From: Physcomitrium patens
Lineage: Eukaryota; Streptophyta; Bryopsida; Funariales; Funariaceae
Assembly: GCF_000002425.4 (NCBI RefSeq)
Contig: NC_037257.1
Span: forward strand, 8,452,247-8,516,246
Direction of reading: 5' to 3'
DNA: 64,000 nucleotides
Below are positions 34,858 to 45,742 of the stretch, piece by piece. The notes below the pieces were generated by a model. It worked only from the letters and a program-made list of their open reading frames with translations. It ran no database searches and was not told where the DNA came from. How positions within the stretch are numbered: position 1 is the first letter of the stretch; every line of letters starts with the position of its first letter. The position numbers were made by a program, and so were the translations under genes.

Positions 34858-35480
34858 TAAGGACAAGTTCCATGAAGAGTGGTGATCACATGTTGAGGAA
34901 GTCTAAGATGCGATGAATTGTATTCGCCACATATTCTAATTTTTATTTTCTTTGAAGATGATTGAAAGGGCCTCTCAACCATTGATAGTATTTTATATCA
35001 GGGCGGGAATACCACCTAGTTATTTGATCATTGTTGAGGCCTTCATAACTGTCTTCAAATAAAATATTTGAAACACCATTAGAAATTGTTCCTACCTCTA
35101 GTAAAATCACCAAACATGGAAAGTCCCTTCCAAGGTTGTGATACCAAACATGTTATATCTTGCAATCTATTCAAAAAAGAATATATTATTTTTGAAAATC
35201 TTCATCTCGATTGCATTATCTTAAAGGTTGTTAAAATTATAATGTCTCGATTGGCAGATCAACAAACAAAGGCTCTTGACTCAAATCTATTGATTGTTTG
35301 TTCTCCATCTCTTCAACGTCACAACCACAAAGAAGCTACAAATAAGGATTGAAAGTAGAATATTATCTTGCCTAGATCTTGTTTTTTTTGTAAAGAAGAT
35401 TTTTATCTTTATTTTGATGGATGTCATCGATGAAAAGCCTCCACCACCTTTGTTACATTTACAAGATTCTTTATTGGTTC
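34858..35480. other. Element C 3' untranslated stretch
   Basis: Between polypurine tract and chromodomain. Small ORFs on both strands have no domain. It belongs to element C by position. Confidence 0.5.
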
Positions 35481-36362
35481 CTATGTACATTCACTAATAT
35501 CATATCTACACCAATAGACAAAATATTCCAATTTATTTTGGCACCACCTTGAATCTAGGACTTCTTCCACTTCAAATTCTTCATTATTGTCCACTTCTAT
35601 AGGAGGAGGTGGAGCTTTTCTTCTTCTTGATATGTCCACTATCTTGTATGGTTTAAGAAGAGAGACTTGGAATATTAGATGAATTTTTATTGACTCCGAT
35701 AGGTGTAAACGATATGTAACTGGATTGATTTGTACACAAATAAAAAATGGTCCAAGCTTTTGATAGTCCAATTTGTCACAAGGACAAGTGGTCTTGATAT
35801 TACGATGAAGTAATCATACCTTATCATCCATGTGAAATGGTGGTTGTTCCTTTCGATAGACATCTACATTGACTTTTTATTGTTCTTGAGCTTCTTTTAA
35901 CTACACCTTCATCATTGCATGTAGCTTTGACAAATGAATTACCAAATCTTTCATTGTAAGATTATCAACTTTTGAAAAGTCAAAAGTATCAAATTATGGA
36001 TGATAACCATAATTGGTAAAAGAAGGTATTTATTTTGTAGAAGAATGTACTATGTTATTGTAAGCAAACTCTACCAATAACAAAAGAATTGTCGAATCAT
36101 CTTGTTGGTTGTTGATGGTACATCTTAAATACTGCTCCAAAATTTGATTAACATGCTCCATTTGTCCATCAATTTGAGGATGGAATGCCAAAGATATTTT
36201 TATATCCACTTTTAAAATCTTGAAAAGAGTCTACCAAAATCTTGATACAAACTGAGTTCCCGTATGTGATATAATATCCTTGGGTAATCCATGATAGCAA
36301 TAGATATTGTCAAGAAAGAGCTTAGTTGTTGTTTCTTCACTTATGATGGATTTTATACATGG
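35481..36362 (-). pseudogene. Element C chromodomain and C-terminal integrase
   Basis: The open segment 35771-35481 reads MDYQKLGPFFI, the integrase C-terminal block IHLIFQVSLLKPY, a PPPP linker and then the chromodomain FEVEEVLDSRWCQNKLEYFVYWCRYDI. Upstream (35772-36357) are the integrase segments HPQIDGQMEHVNQILEQYL with a conserved Glu. The frame is cut at the CATGG target (36358-36362) by element B and resumes at 42543. Confidence 0.8.
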
Positions 36363-36790
36363 TATCACGGACACAAAAATATAGACTCAAGATCTAACAA
36401 GAAATTCAAGAAGAACTGACAAGAACTAGATTAATCAAATGAATACAAGAACAATACCAAAGAGCTGAACTAGAGCTCCAAGAGATGTGTTGTCGAGGCT
36501 GAAGAACTCTTCAGCCTCAATTCCAATATATACTCTTATTTAGGAAACTTCTCAAGTAACTTCTACCAACTAGGAAGCTTCTAGAAGGTTTCAAAGACTT
36601 GCTTCTAGAAGATTCTAGAAACTTATCTCTAGAAGGTTCTAAGGACTATGTCGCTAACATCTTCTATCAACTAGAAAGCTTCTCAAGCAACTTTTATCAA
36701 TTAAGAAGCTTTTGGAAGGTTCCAAAGACTTGCTTCTAGAAGGTTCTAGAAACTTGTCTCTAGAAGGTTCTAAGGACTATATCCCTAATA
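36363..36790 (-). repeat. Element B 3' LTR
   Basis: 428 bp, starting TATCACGGACAC and ending atccctaata. It has an internal duplication of a roughly 125-bp block rich in gcttctagaaggttc. A perfect 10-bp hairpin (gaggctgaag at 36495-36504, cttcagcctc at 36509-36518) lies near the supposed transcription start. The polypurine tract is sense aaaagagggggtga at 36791-36804. Confidence 0.88.
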
Positions 36791-37291
36791 TCACCCCCTC
36801 TTTTAGCTTCAAGGTCTCTGAGAAGCAATGTTGTTGTTAATCAGTACCAACATAAGAAAATGAAGATCTGTCGCATAACGTCTGCTATGAACTCCAACTG
36901 TTGTTCACGAGGTAAGTGGTTCATTGGCCCTTGAAGCCAATGGTAGTGGCCCATGCCTTCAACTTCTGACCAAGCATGAACTTCCATGTCCTAATTGTGA
37001 AATTGTCCTACAAACATGCCTTTTGGCTGACCATAGTAAGCAGGCTCAAACTCAAATACAATCACCAGTGATCAGTTACTCGATATCCTCCGTCGTCGTC
37101 TTGGTGTAGGCGGTTCTTCATCTTGGGGTCGCCTTCATGAGCTAGTCGGTTGAGATAATCAGACTTACATAGTATCTATCTCTTGGCTATCCATATCAGA
37201 AGACCAAACTATATCTACTGAAAAAATTCTATTTTATCTTGGAGAAAATAACTACATCAACTACGAATTTTGGTGGTGTTCTCCTCCTTTC

Positions 37292-38460
37292 TTATATTCT
37301 TAGATGAGCAAGCTTCAGAAGGAAGCTATCGTCGAACCGACTTAGATTTATGAGGATGATGTTGATGAAACTCATGTACCTTTTGTGGCACATTGGCGAG
37401 ATTTTTAGTTGGCTTTCACGTTTGCTCATTAATATTGTAGCCGTATCAATGAACAAGATATTCCAACTTGCCCCACTTTCACCGTGAATCCAACACCTTT
37501 TCAACCTCATATTCTTTGTGGTTCTCGATCTCAATACTAGGTGGCGGACATTGCATTCTTCTAGAAAAAGAAGACTCTTGATAAGGCTCCAACAGAGAAA
37601 CATGAAAGATTGGATGTACCTTCATAAAAGTCGATAATTCTAGACGGTATACCACTGGATTGATTTGCTTTTGGATGATAAATGGTCCCAATCTTCGATA
37701 GTCCAACTTATCACATGGTCGCTTGGTCTTGATATTCCATCGAAGAAGCCATGCTTTATCTCCAATTTTGAAAGTAGGTGCTTGATTTCGAAATCTATCT
37801 GCAGACGCCTTGTAGGATTCTTGAGTAGATGGTAATTAAAGCTTCAACGTAGTTTGAAGTTCTGATAGTTGCTTTACAAATCCTTCAGCTGTTGGATTGT
37901 TATTTGTTGATAGACTCAATAAATCAAACTTTGAATGATATCCATAGTTGGAAAAGAATGGTGTATATTGAGTCGATGCATAGAGGGTGTTGTTATATGC
38001 AAACTCGGCTAGCGACAGATATATGGTTTAATCGTCTTGCTGATAGTTGATGCTGCATCGTAAGTATTGTTCCAAGACTTGGTTCACCCATTTCGTTTGG
38101 CCGTCAATTTGACGATGAAAAGTCGAAGAAAGTTTGATATCCACCTTTAGTATCTCAAAGAGAGAACTCCAAAAATTTGATACGAACTGGGTTCCTCGAT
38201 CTGATACGATATCAACTGGTAGTCCATGATATCGATACACATTATCGAGAAAGAGCCTTGCTATGACTTCACTAGACGATGTCTTCTTGCAAGGGACAAA
38301 GTGCGCCATCTTTGTAAGCCAATCTACCACGACAAAGATGTTGTCAAATAAATTCAATGATGGCAGGTCCGTGATGAAGTCTATGGAAACTAAAGACCAT
38401 GGTCGATGTGGAATCGACAATGGCTATAGAAGTCTATAAGGGTGATGCCAAAGATTCTTG
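37292..38460 (-). pseudogene. Element B integrase and chromodomain
   Basis: The integrase core is at 38420-38028: WSLVSIDFITDLP, VVDWLTKMAHFVPC, GTQFVSNFWSSLFE and HRQIDGQTKWVNQVLEQYL, with the DDE residues placed as D (SIDF), D (VSDRGTQF) and a final Glu replaced by Lys (QTKWVN for the usual QTEWVN). C-terminal blocks (VHPIFHVSLLEPYQ) and the chromodomain YEVEKVLDSR...KWGKLEYLVH...YGYNI follow at 37706-37400. Three chromodomain Trp codons have become TGA (37479-37481, 37446-37448, 37416-37418). There is no frameshift. Confidence 0.88.
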
Positions 38461-40150
38461 GATCTTGAACAGATGTCGCAAGAGAGGACAAAATCTTTCA
38501 CATCCTTCCACATTTGAGGCCACTAGAAATCTCGAGAAATAAGCTCCAAGGTCTTACGGAATCCAAAATATCTCGCAACTCAAAAATCACGGCGAGATTG
38601 AAGAATTTGGAGTCGTGCTGGTCCTTTTCGAATATACAACCACTCCTCAAAGTATAAAAGATCTCCCTCCACCTTGAACTTGTCATCATTGGCACGCTGT
38701 TTGATATCAATGGTTACTAAATCTTCAATGGTTACAGCACGTACCTGATTTAGGAAGTCAGCATCAATTGGCACAATAGTAGCGCAAAGCCGAAATTACT
38801 CTGGCTTCAACAACGTTGTACATTATTGATCAAATGCTGCTTCTCCAACCTTTGGTACAAGATACGATCTCCTCGATAAGGCATCAGATAGTCCTTGCTA
38901 CTTTTTAGGTCGATAAGTGATAACAAAATCGAACCTATATAGCGACATACTCCACCAAGCTTGATGTCAATTTAAAACTCAAGTCGAGATGAAATACTCC
39001 AAATTCTTGTGATCCGTGTATACGGTTACTGGGTGTGTAACTTCTTCAAGAAAGTGACGCTATTCTTAGAAAGAATCCACTATAGCAAGAAGTTCTTTAT
39101 TGTGGATCTCATAATTGATTTCAGTAGCAGAGAAATTTCGAGAATAGAATGCAACCGGATGGAGCTTCTTGTCTTCTCTCATTTGTGAAAGTACAGCTCT
39201 CAAAGCAAAATCCGAAGCATCAGTTTCTAAATAGAAGGCCTTTATAAAGTTTGGATGTATCAAGATTGAAGCCGTAGTAAATGTCGTCTTCAAGTCTTGA
39301 AATGCCTTCTCCACTAGAGGTTCCCATTCTAGCTTATCTTTGCATGTCAACCGAGTGAGAAGAGCAACAACTTGAGAGTAATTCTTGATGAAGATCCGAT
39401 AGAAGTTAGCAAAACTAAGAAAGCATTGTACGTCTCTAACCGTCTTCGGAACCTCGTTGAACACGATTGCTTCTACCTTCTTGGAATCCATCTTCAAGCC
39501 TTCTGTAGTCGCAAAAAATTCCAAAAACTCCATCTCTATTTAGTGAAATAAATACTTCTCCAACTTGGCATATAGTCCTTGCTCGCATAATTTCTTTAAG
39601 ACTAAACGAACGTGCTTTTCATGCTCTTCCTTGTTTTTAGAGAATATCAAAATATCATCCAAGTAGATGACAAAAAAATCATCAAGGTGCTCCCGAAAAA
39701 TGTCATTCATCATATGTTGGAAGACCACTGGAGCATTGGTAAGACCAAAGGGCATGATATTATACTCAAAATGGCCATACCTTGTACAGAACACTGTCTT
39801 CCACTCATCTCCTTCCTTGATTCATACGAGGTTGTAAGCTCCCCTTAGATCAATTTTTGTAAAGATCCTTGCACGTCCAAGTTGTTCTAAGAGACCAAAA
39901 ATCAAGGGTAATGGGTAACGATTCTTCTTTAATACCTTGTTGAGGCCTCGATAGTCCACGCACATCCGCAACGAGCCATCTTTCTTCTTCACAAATAAGA
40001 TGGGTGCCTCTGCTAACGATTTTGAATGACGGATGAAGTTCTTGGCTAGTTTCTCATCGATGTACTTCCGTAACTCCGCCAACTCCATCTACGATAGATT
40101 GTAGATTGGGCCAAAAGGCGGTTGTGCTCCTTCTTGCAAGTCTATGGTAC
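38461..40150 (-). pseudogene. Element B reverse transcriptase, RNase H and integrase zinc region
   Basis: Reverse transcriptase runs from about 40088 to 39480: [39 protein letters not shown] and [11 protein letters not shown] (YLDD intact). It is interrupted by TGA at 39822 in VRIKEGDEW (Arg to stop) and TAA near 39540. RNase H runs 39320-39060 ([35 protein letters not shown]). The linker and integrase zinc-binding region follow at 38774-38460. All parts lie in the protease frame. Confidence 0.88.
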
Positions 40151-40220
40151 AATCATATGGTCGATGTTCTGGTAGCATGTCAGCATTCTTCTTTTGAAAC
40201 ACGTCTTTAAAATCCTTATA

Positions 40221-40697
40221 TTACTCCGATATACTTGCTGTTGAGATCTTCTCTCCGGTAATTGCAGCCGCATAAATGACAAATGGTGTGCCTTCTTTGG
40301 ATGATCTTACAAACGCTCTTGCTCCAATGAATAAGAATTTCTCTATTTGAGGTTTTCTACTAAGCTTACTCTTGGGTGGTTTTGTGGAAAAGGTCATCTT
40401 CCACAATCTCCAATCTATGGATGGATTATACTTTTCCAAACAAGAAAGACCAAAAATAACAAGATTTGATGGGGTTCTAATAATATTGAAAATAATATGA
40501 CTACTATAGTCCTTAAACGTCACTTCTATAGGTTTTGATTCATAGGTGACACTACCAAACAATAAAGGTCGCCCATCTATGACCTCAATGTGAACAGGTT
40601 TGGATTTTTGTACAAAAAAGATCTTATGACGGTTTGCAAATTCTTCATCTAAGAAACAAGCAGATGCTCCTGAATCTAATAATGGTAAGGTTCTCAA
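40221..40697 (-). pseudogene. Element B aspartic protease
   Basis: This 158-codon open segment carries LLDSGASACFLDEEFANRH with an intact catalytic DSG, followed by IFGLSCLEKYNPSIDW. It is the best-kept protease in the window. A frame change near the A run at 40749 separates it from gag. Confidence 0.85.
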
Positions 40698-40869
40698 TTT
40701 TTGAGGGCCAATAAATAAAGAGATTATAAAGCAAAGGGCAGGTTGAGCGAAAAAAAAAAAGAACCTGGTTGTTATTGCGATATTTCACTGTCCAGCCGCA
40801 CGGTTCCTATTGTAGCTGGGCATCCTCATTTTCTTGAACAAACGTGCCCCTGGTCCTAACAATACGTCA

Positions 40870-41835
40870 ATTTTGCTTCTTGGGGCACTTTCCAACTTTG
40901 TGGCCTTCTTCACCGCAATACAAGCATAGACCTTCCTCGATACGCTATTTTTTTTCTTTTAGAATAAGGGATTTGATACGTACCGCATCAATTTGCATAT
41001 CTTCTACCTCTGAATGTGAATTCATGCTACTTGTTGAACCTATAGTTGGGGCGTGGTGAACCATATGTTGTCTTGAACGTTGATCTTGGCGACGTTGGAA
41101 TAGGCAGTTATCACACTTCATAACTTGGCTAATAGCTTTGTTGAGCGTTTGCGGATCAGAAAGAGTTAACAGCAAATCCTTCACATCATCCCTTAAATCC
41201 CAATAGAATTGACTCATCAACGCTTCTTCGTCCCAATTGATGTCGCATGTTAATTGCCTGAAATCCTTTACATAGACTGATATAGAGCGCATTCCTTGTC
41301 GTAGTGACCGGATCTTTGTTGTAGCCCATCGAACCTTATCGTATTCACCAGGTTCTTTCGCAAACGCCTCCAAAAAGGTTTCAAAGTTGTTTAGTATGGA
41401 CGATCGTTTCTCAAACAAAGGAGCAAACCATGATAGAGCTTGCCCTCTAAGTAAGGTTCCAACAAGCCCAACACGTGACTCCTCCATTGGATAGCGTTCG
41501 AACTGTAAAACTGTTATCAACTTGATTTGATTGATGAATCCTTGAAACTTGGAACACATACCATTGAACTTGTCTGGAAGGCTAATTCGAGGCTCTTTAT
41601 GTTGTAGAACCAGCGGTGCTTGTCGAACCTGGAGCAAAGTTGTTTCTCCAAGTGCAGAAGTTTGAGGCTGGTGCAACTTAGATTGTACCATCTCAAATGC
41701 TCCATCATTATGAAGCCTTGCCACGACTCCTTCAATCTCTGCAGTTCTTTGTGATAACGTAGTAAGGACATTTATGATACCATCCAACTTAGACTCCGAA
41801 CTTTTTGTCATACTAATGTCTTGGCCTCCGACCAT
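40870..41835 (-). pseudogene. Element B gag
   Basis: The frame is open from the ATG at 41835 for 296 codons. The N-terminal helical part is MVGGQDISMTKSSESKLDG, the capsid-like region has GTLLRGQALSWFAPLFEK and EFAKEPGEYDK-like blocks, and it stops at 40945. After this single stop the same frame gives the zinc knuckle CLYCGEEGHKVGKC (CX2CX4HX4C) and CPKKQN. Gag length is about 320 residues, normal for chromoviruses. One nonsense change is therefore the only visible lesion. Confidence 0.88.
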
Positions 41836-41879
41836 TCTAAGCGAAGGATAGAAATGACTCTACAAGAAGATAATATTAG

Positions 41880-41909
41880 TTTAGAGGAGGGTACTCTGCA
41901 ACCTCTAAA
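41880..41909 (-). promoter_or_regulatory. leader hairpin 1, element B
   Basis: Perfect 8-bp arms TTTAGAGG (41880-41887) and CCTCTAAA (41902-41909) enclose a 14-base loop. It sits 45 bases upstream of the gag ATG on the sense strand. Confidence 0.65.
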
Positions 41910-41992
41910 ACGCCTTAAGAGCTTCAAGAAATGGGATAATCCACTCTCTCCAAGAAGAATAAGACTCCAATATTATAAAAAAGAAGTATCAG

Positions 41993-42022
41993 TTTAGAGG
42001 AGGGTAATCCGCAACCTCTAAA
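41993..42022 (-). promoter_or_regulatory. leader hairpin 2, element B
   Basis: The same perfect 8-bp arms (41993-42000 and 42015-42022) have the sense loop TTGCGGATTACCCT. This is the form shared with elements C and D, where arm bases have changed together. Confidence 0.7.
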
Positions 42023-42097
42023 ATGCTAGTACACCTTCAAGCAGAGGGGTAATCCACACTCTAACGAGCAAGAAACTACCTCTCATATTTGAGGTGA

Positions 42098-42114
42098 GTG
42101 CAATCTCGACAAAC
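42098..42114 (-). promoter_or_regulatory. Element B self-primer-type binding site
   Basis: Directly inside the 5' LTR, plus strand caatctcgacaaac precedes TGTCAC. The sense LTR transcript contains CTCGACAA (3' LTR copy) or CTTGACAA (5' LTR copy) about 30 bases after a TATA box. It is complementary to this site over 8 bases. No plant tRNA 3' end that I know fits. Confidence 0.5.
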
Positions 42115-42542
42115 TGTCACGGACACAAAAATACAGACTCAAGATCTAACAAGAAGTTCAAGAAGAAGTGGCAAGAACTAGATTAATCAGATGAATACAA
42201 GAACAACATCAAAGAGGTGAACTTGAGCTCCAAGAGATGTGTTGTCAAGACTGAAGAACTCTTCAACCTCGATTTCAATATATACTCCTATTTAGGAAAC
42301 TTCTCAAGTAACTTCTACTAACTAGGAAGCTTCTAGAAGGTTCTAAAGACTTGCTTCTAGAAGATTCTAGAAACTTGTCTCTAGAAGGTTCTAAGGACTA
42401 TGTCCCTAACATCTTCTACCAACTAGAAAGCTTCTGAAGTAACTTCCATCAATTAGGAAGCTTCTAGAAGGTTCTAGAGACTTGCTTCTAGAAGGTTCTA
42501 GAAACTTGTCTCTAAAAGGTTCTAAGGACTATGTCCCTAACA
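42115..42542 (-). repeat. Element B 5' LTR
   Basis: 428 bp, starting TGTCACGGACAC and ending gtccctaaca, directly followed by the CATGG target copy. On the sense strand a TATA box (tatatatt near 42280) precedes the imperfect hairpin and the primer segment. Confidence 0.9.
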
Positions 42543-44400
42543 CATGGTACAAAATGTGCCATCTTGGTAAAACGATCTACTATCACGAATATAGAATCAT
42601 AAGAACCTGAGATTGAAAGATCTATAGAAAAAATCCATAGAAATAGAAGACTATGGTTATTCTAGAATGAATAATGGTTGAAAAAGTTTGTAAGGTTGAT
42701 GATGAGGAATTTTTGATTTTGAGCAAACATCACAAGATTGTACAAAATCTTTGATTGCCTTCTATATTTAGGACCACCAAAAGTCCTTAGATATTTATTC
42801 CAAAGGTTTATTGTACCCAAAATGTGCTACTGCTTGAAAATCATAACAAGCTTGAAGAATACATAATCGAGCTTCACCTTCTAAAACATATAGGCGTCCC
42901 TCAAAATATAGTAGATTGTTTTTGAATTCAAACTTGGAAGTATCATGAGACTTTGAAGGATTTTTTTTAATAACACAAATAAGAGAATCAAAAGACATAC
43001 TTGACTAAACTTGCTTAATAAAAGTTGAATTAATAGTTAGTGTTGATTTCATTGCTCGAAGATGAAGATGCTTTGGCTTCAAGAGAATTGTCTGTTATTG
43101 ATCAAAAGCAGCATCTCCTTCTTTTGGTGCAAGGTAAGATCATCTTGAGAGTACATCTAATAAACCTTGTTGTTTTTCTAGTTGATAAGTGATCTTGAAT
43201 TTGAAACTTGAAAAAGACATACTCCAACAGGCTTGGCGACGATTCAAAACACGTGTTAACATAAAATATTCAAGATTCTTATGATCTGCATATATGATAA
43301 GTGGACTAGAAGTACCTTGTAGATAATGGCACCATTCTTAAAATAAATCCATGATTGCAAGAAGTTCTTTGTCTTAGATCTCGTAATTGATCTCGGATGC
43401 TGAAAATTTTCTAGAATAAAAAGCTATTGGATGAAGTTTATTATCTGTTCCCATTTGTGACAATATGGCACCCAAAGCAAAGTCTGATGCATCTATTTCT
43501 ACAAAAAAAATGGCTTAGAAAAATCAACAGGATACAAGATCAACACGATACAAGGTGCAAAAACAAAAGTTGTCTTTAAAGCTTCAAATGCTACTTCCGC
43601 TTCTTGATTCCATTGAAGTTGGTCTTTATAAGTCAAATGTATAAGTGGAGCTATAATTTGAGAGAAGTCTTTGATGAAGATCTGATAGTAATTGGTAAAT
43701 TTCAAAAAGCATTTGACATCTTTTATCATTTTTGGGATCCTCCAATCCATAATAATTTGAACTTTCTTAGGATCTATAATAGGTGCATCATTTAAAATGA
43801 TGTATCATAAGAAGTCGACTTGAGTAGTGTGAAATATACACTTTTCTATCTTGGCATAGAGTTTCACATGTCTTAGTTTTTGTAATACATGACAAACATG
43901 TAGTTCATATTCTCCTAAGTTCTAAGAATAGATTAAGATGTTGTTCAGATAATAGAAAACAAAATCATCTAAAAACTTCCAAAAGACATCATTCATTAGA
44001 TGTTGGAATGTTGTTGGTGCATTTGTAAGTCCAAAAGGCATGACATTATATTCAAAATGTCCATACCTTGTTCAAAATACAGTCTTCCATTTATCTATTT
44101 CTTTAATGCGTACTAGATAGTATGCTACTCGTAGATCTATTTTTGTATATATCTTAGCTTGATTCAATTGATCAAGGAGTCTAGATATCAAAGGTAGCGG
44201 ATATCTGTTCTTGATGGTGATTTTGTGGAGTCCTTGATAATTATCACATATCCACAATGATCCATCTTTTTTCTTCACAAATAAAATTGGAGCTCCTGTT
44301 GGAGATTTGGAATTGCATATGAATTTCTTGGCTAGATTCTCTTCAATATACTCCTTGAGTTTAACTAATTCATTTTATGAAAAATTATAGATTGGTCCAA
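42543..44400 (-). pseudogene. Element C integrase N-terminal part, RNase H and reverse transcriptase
   Basis: Next to the B border, minus-strand codons read FVIVDRFTKMAHFVPC, continuing the integrase cut at 36362. The zinc-binding region follows at about 42560-43010, RNase H at 43020-43600 and reverse transcriptase at about 43600-44330. Recognisable are [23 protein letters not shown] (44278-44200) and [16 protein letters not shown] at 44050-44000. The YxDD area near 43935 is degraded. Several stops and shifts are present. Confidence 0.78.
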
Positions 44401-44866
44401 ATAGTGGTTGTGCTCCTTCTTGAAGGTCAATTGAGTAGTCATAGGAACGATGTTCTAGAAGAGTATCTGCATTTTTTTTCTCAAATACATCTTGAAAATC
44501 TTGATATTGGCTTAGAATGCTACTTGAAGTCTTTCCACCAATAGAAATATGTGTGGCATAAATGACACAAGGTCCTCTTTCTTTTGCAACATGCAAGAAA
44601 GGTCTTGCACCTATAAATACAAGTTTAATTGTACTAGACTTATGACTTTCTACTTGATTAAGTATGCTCTTAATTATACTTTCAAAAAAGTCAAGACTAT
44701 GGGAAGTCCAATCTCTTTTAGGATTATATTTTTTTAGCCATGATAAACCTTAAATGATTGGATGAAAAGAAAATCTAATGATATTAAATATTACAAAGCT
44801 ACAATGACCATTAGTTGCTACTTCTATAGGAAAGGTTTCATAAATAACATCTCTTAAAGACAACGG
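44401..44866 (-). pseudogene. Element C protease, C-terminal part
   Basis: Contains ERGPCVIYATHI (44596-44375), the end of the protease region as in D, and reaches to the target site ACGAC (44867-44871) of element G. The N-terminal part with the active site is at 54383-54605. Confidence 0.75.
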
Positions 44867-44871
44867 ACGAC

Positions 44872-45647
44872 TGTGGTTGATTGTTTTACTTATTCCGAAA
44901 GAAACCTCCCAGAATAAACCTATATAGGAGAATTCGAACACGGGGAGTAACTAGTTGCTTAAGCGTTCACTTTAGGGTCACACAATTAATTACCTCCAAT
45001 GTATCGTCTCTATTTCCATTGTTTAAGCACACAAGGAAACTATAATCTCTCCTTTCACCTTATCAATGTCTTCCTTACAACAATTCAGTCATACCAATAA
45101 CTGTTATTTCCACCAATATATCTTCACTCTTATAATCTCCAACTGTAATACAGCAATATCACAGCTTCAGCACACAATTATCCTCATTCCAATTACTGGA
45201 ATTCTTCACACAGAACTACCATTCACATTACAGTGTTTCACACAACCACAGATTCACTCTTTCTACTGAACTACATTCAGATTTCAGCATTCAATCTCTC
45301 TTCTTCTCATTCAATAACATATAATTCCAATCACACTTTCATTCCATGATTCACTTCACAATATTCAGAAACTCTCAATACTCTTATTTCAAAGAACATA
45401 ACAACAAAAGAAAAGAGGTAGCACTAAGCTTACCCCGGGTCACACTATCACAGTAATGGCCATTTCTTCCTCTCTCTCATCCTCCTTATCCTACCACGAG
45501 ATACCAACTACAACATCTCTAATAAAAACTACTTTTTTTAACTATTCATCCATTTTAACTACTGAACTACCTTTCCAACAGTCATCTATCCCTATTTATA
45601 CTATAAACTAAGTATCTACAAATCAGCAAATAACTACTTATTCTACA
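44872..45647 (-). repeat. Element G 3' LTR
   Basis: 776 bp, TGTGGTTGATT ... TTCTACA. It is nearly identical to 53602-54377. The polypurine tract (sense aggagtgggacta) abuts it at 45648-45660. Confidence 0.95.
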
Positions 45648-45742
45648 TAGTCCCACTCCTAACTATGCAGCGTCCTCGCAAACAACCAGTTCGAAATAAG
45701 AACTGATGACTTCTTAGCATTGCCCATACTCATAGCTACTGA

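Larger units (their letters stand above)
36363..42542 (-). mobile_element. Element B: complete Ty3/gypsy chromovirus (A/B family)
   Basis: This 6180-bp element has two 428-bp LTRs and perfect 5-bp target copies CATGG (36358-36362, 42543-42547). It inserted into the integrase gene of element C. The minus strand encodes gag, protease, reverse transcriptase, RNase H, integrase and chromodomain. From protease (40697) to chromodomain (37292) the open segments share one frame, broken by nonsense codons only. LTRs differ at about 34 positions, mostly transitions. Confidence 0.93.

Noticed and set aside
34625-34916. ORFs with Ile-Tyr runs (also 33283-33510, 62346-62576)
   Set aside because: They translate (TA)n microsatellites in LTR ends.
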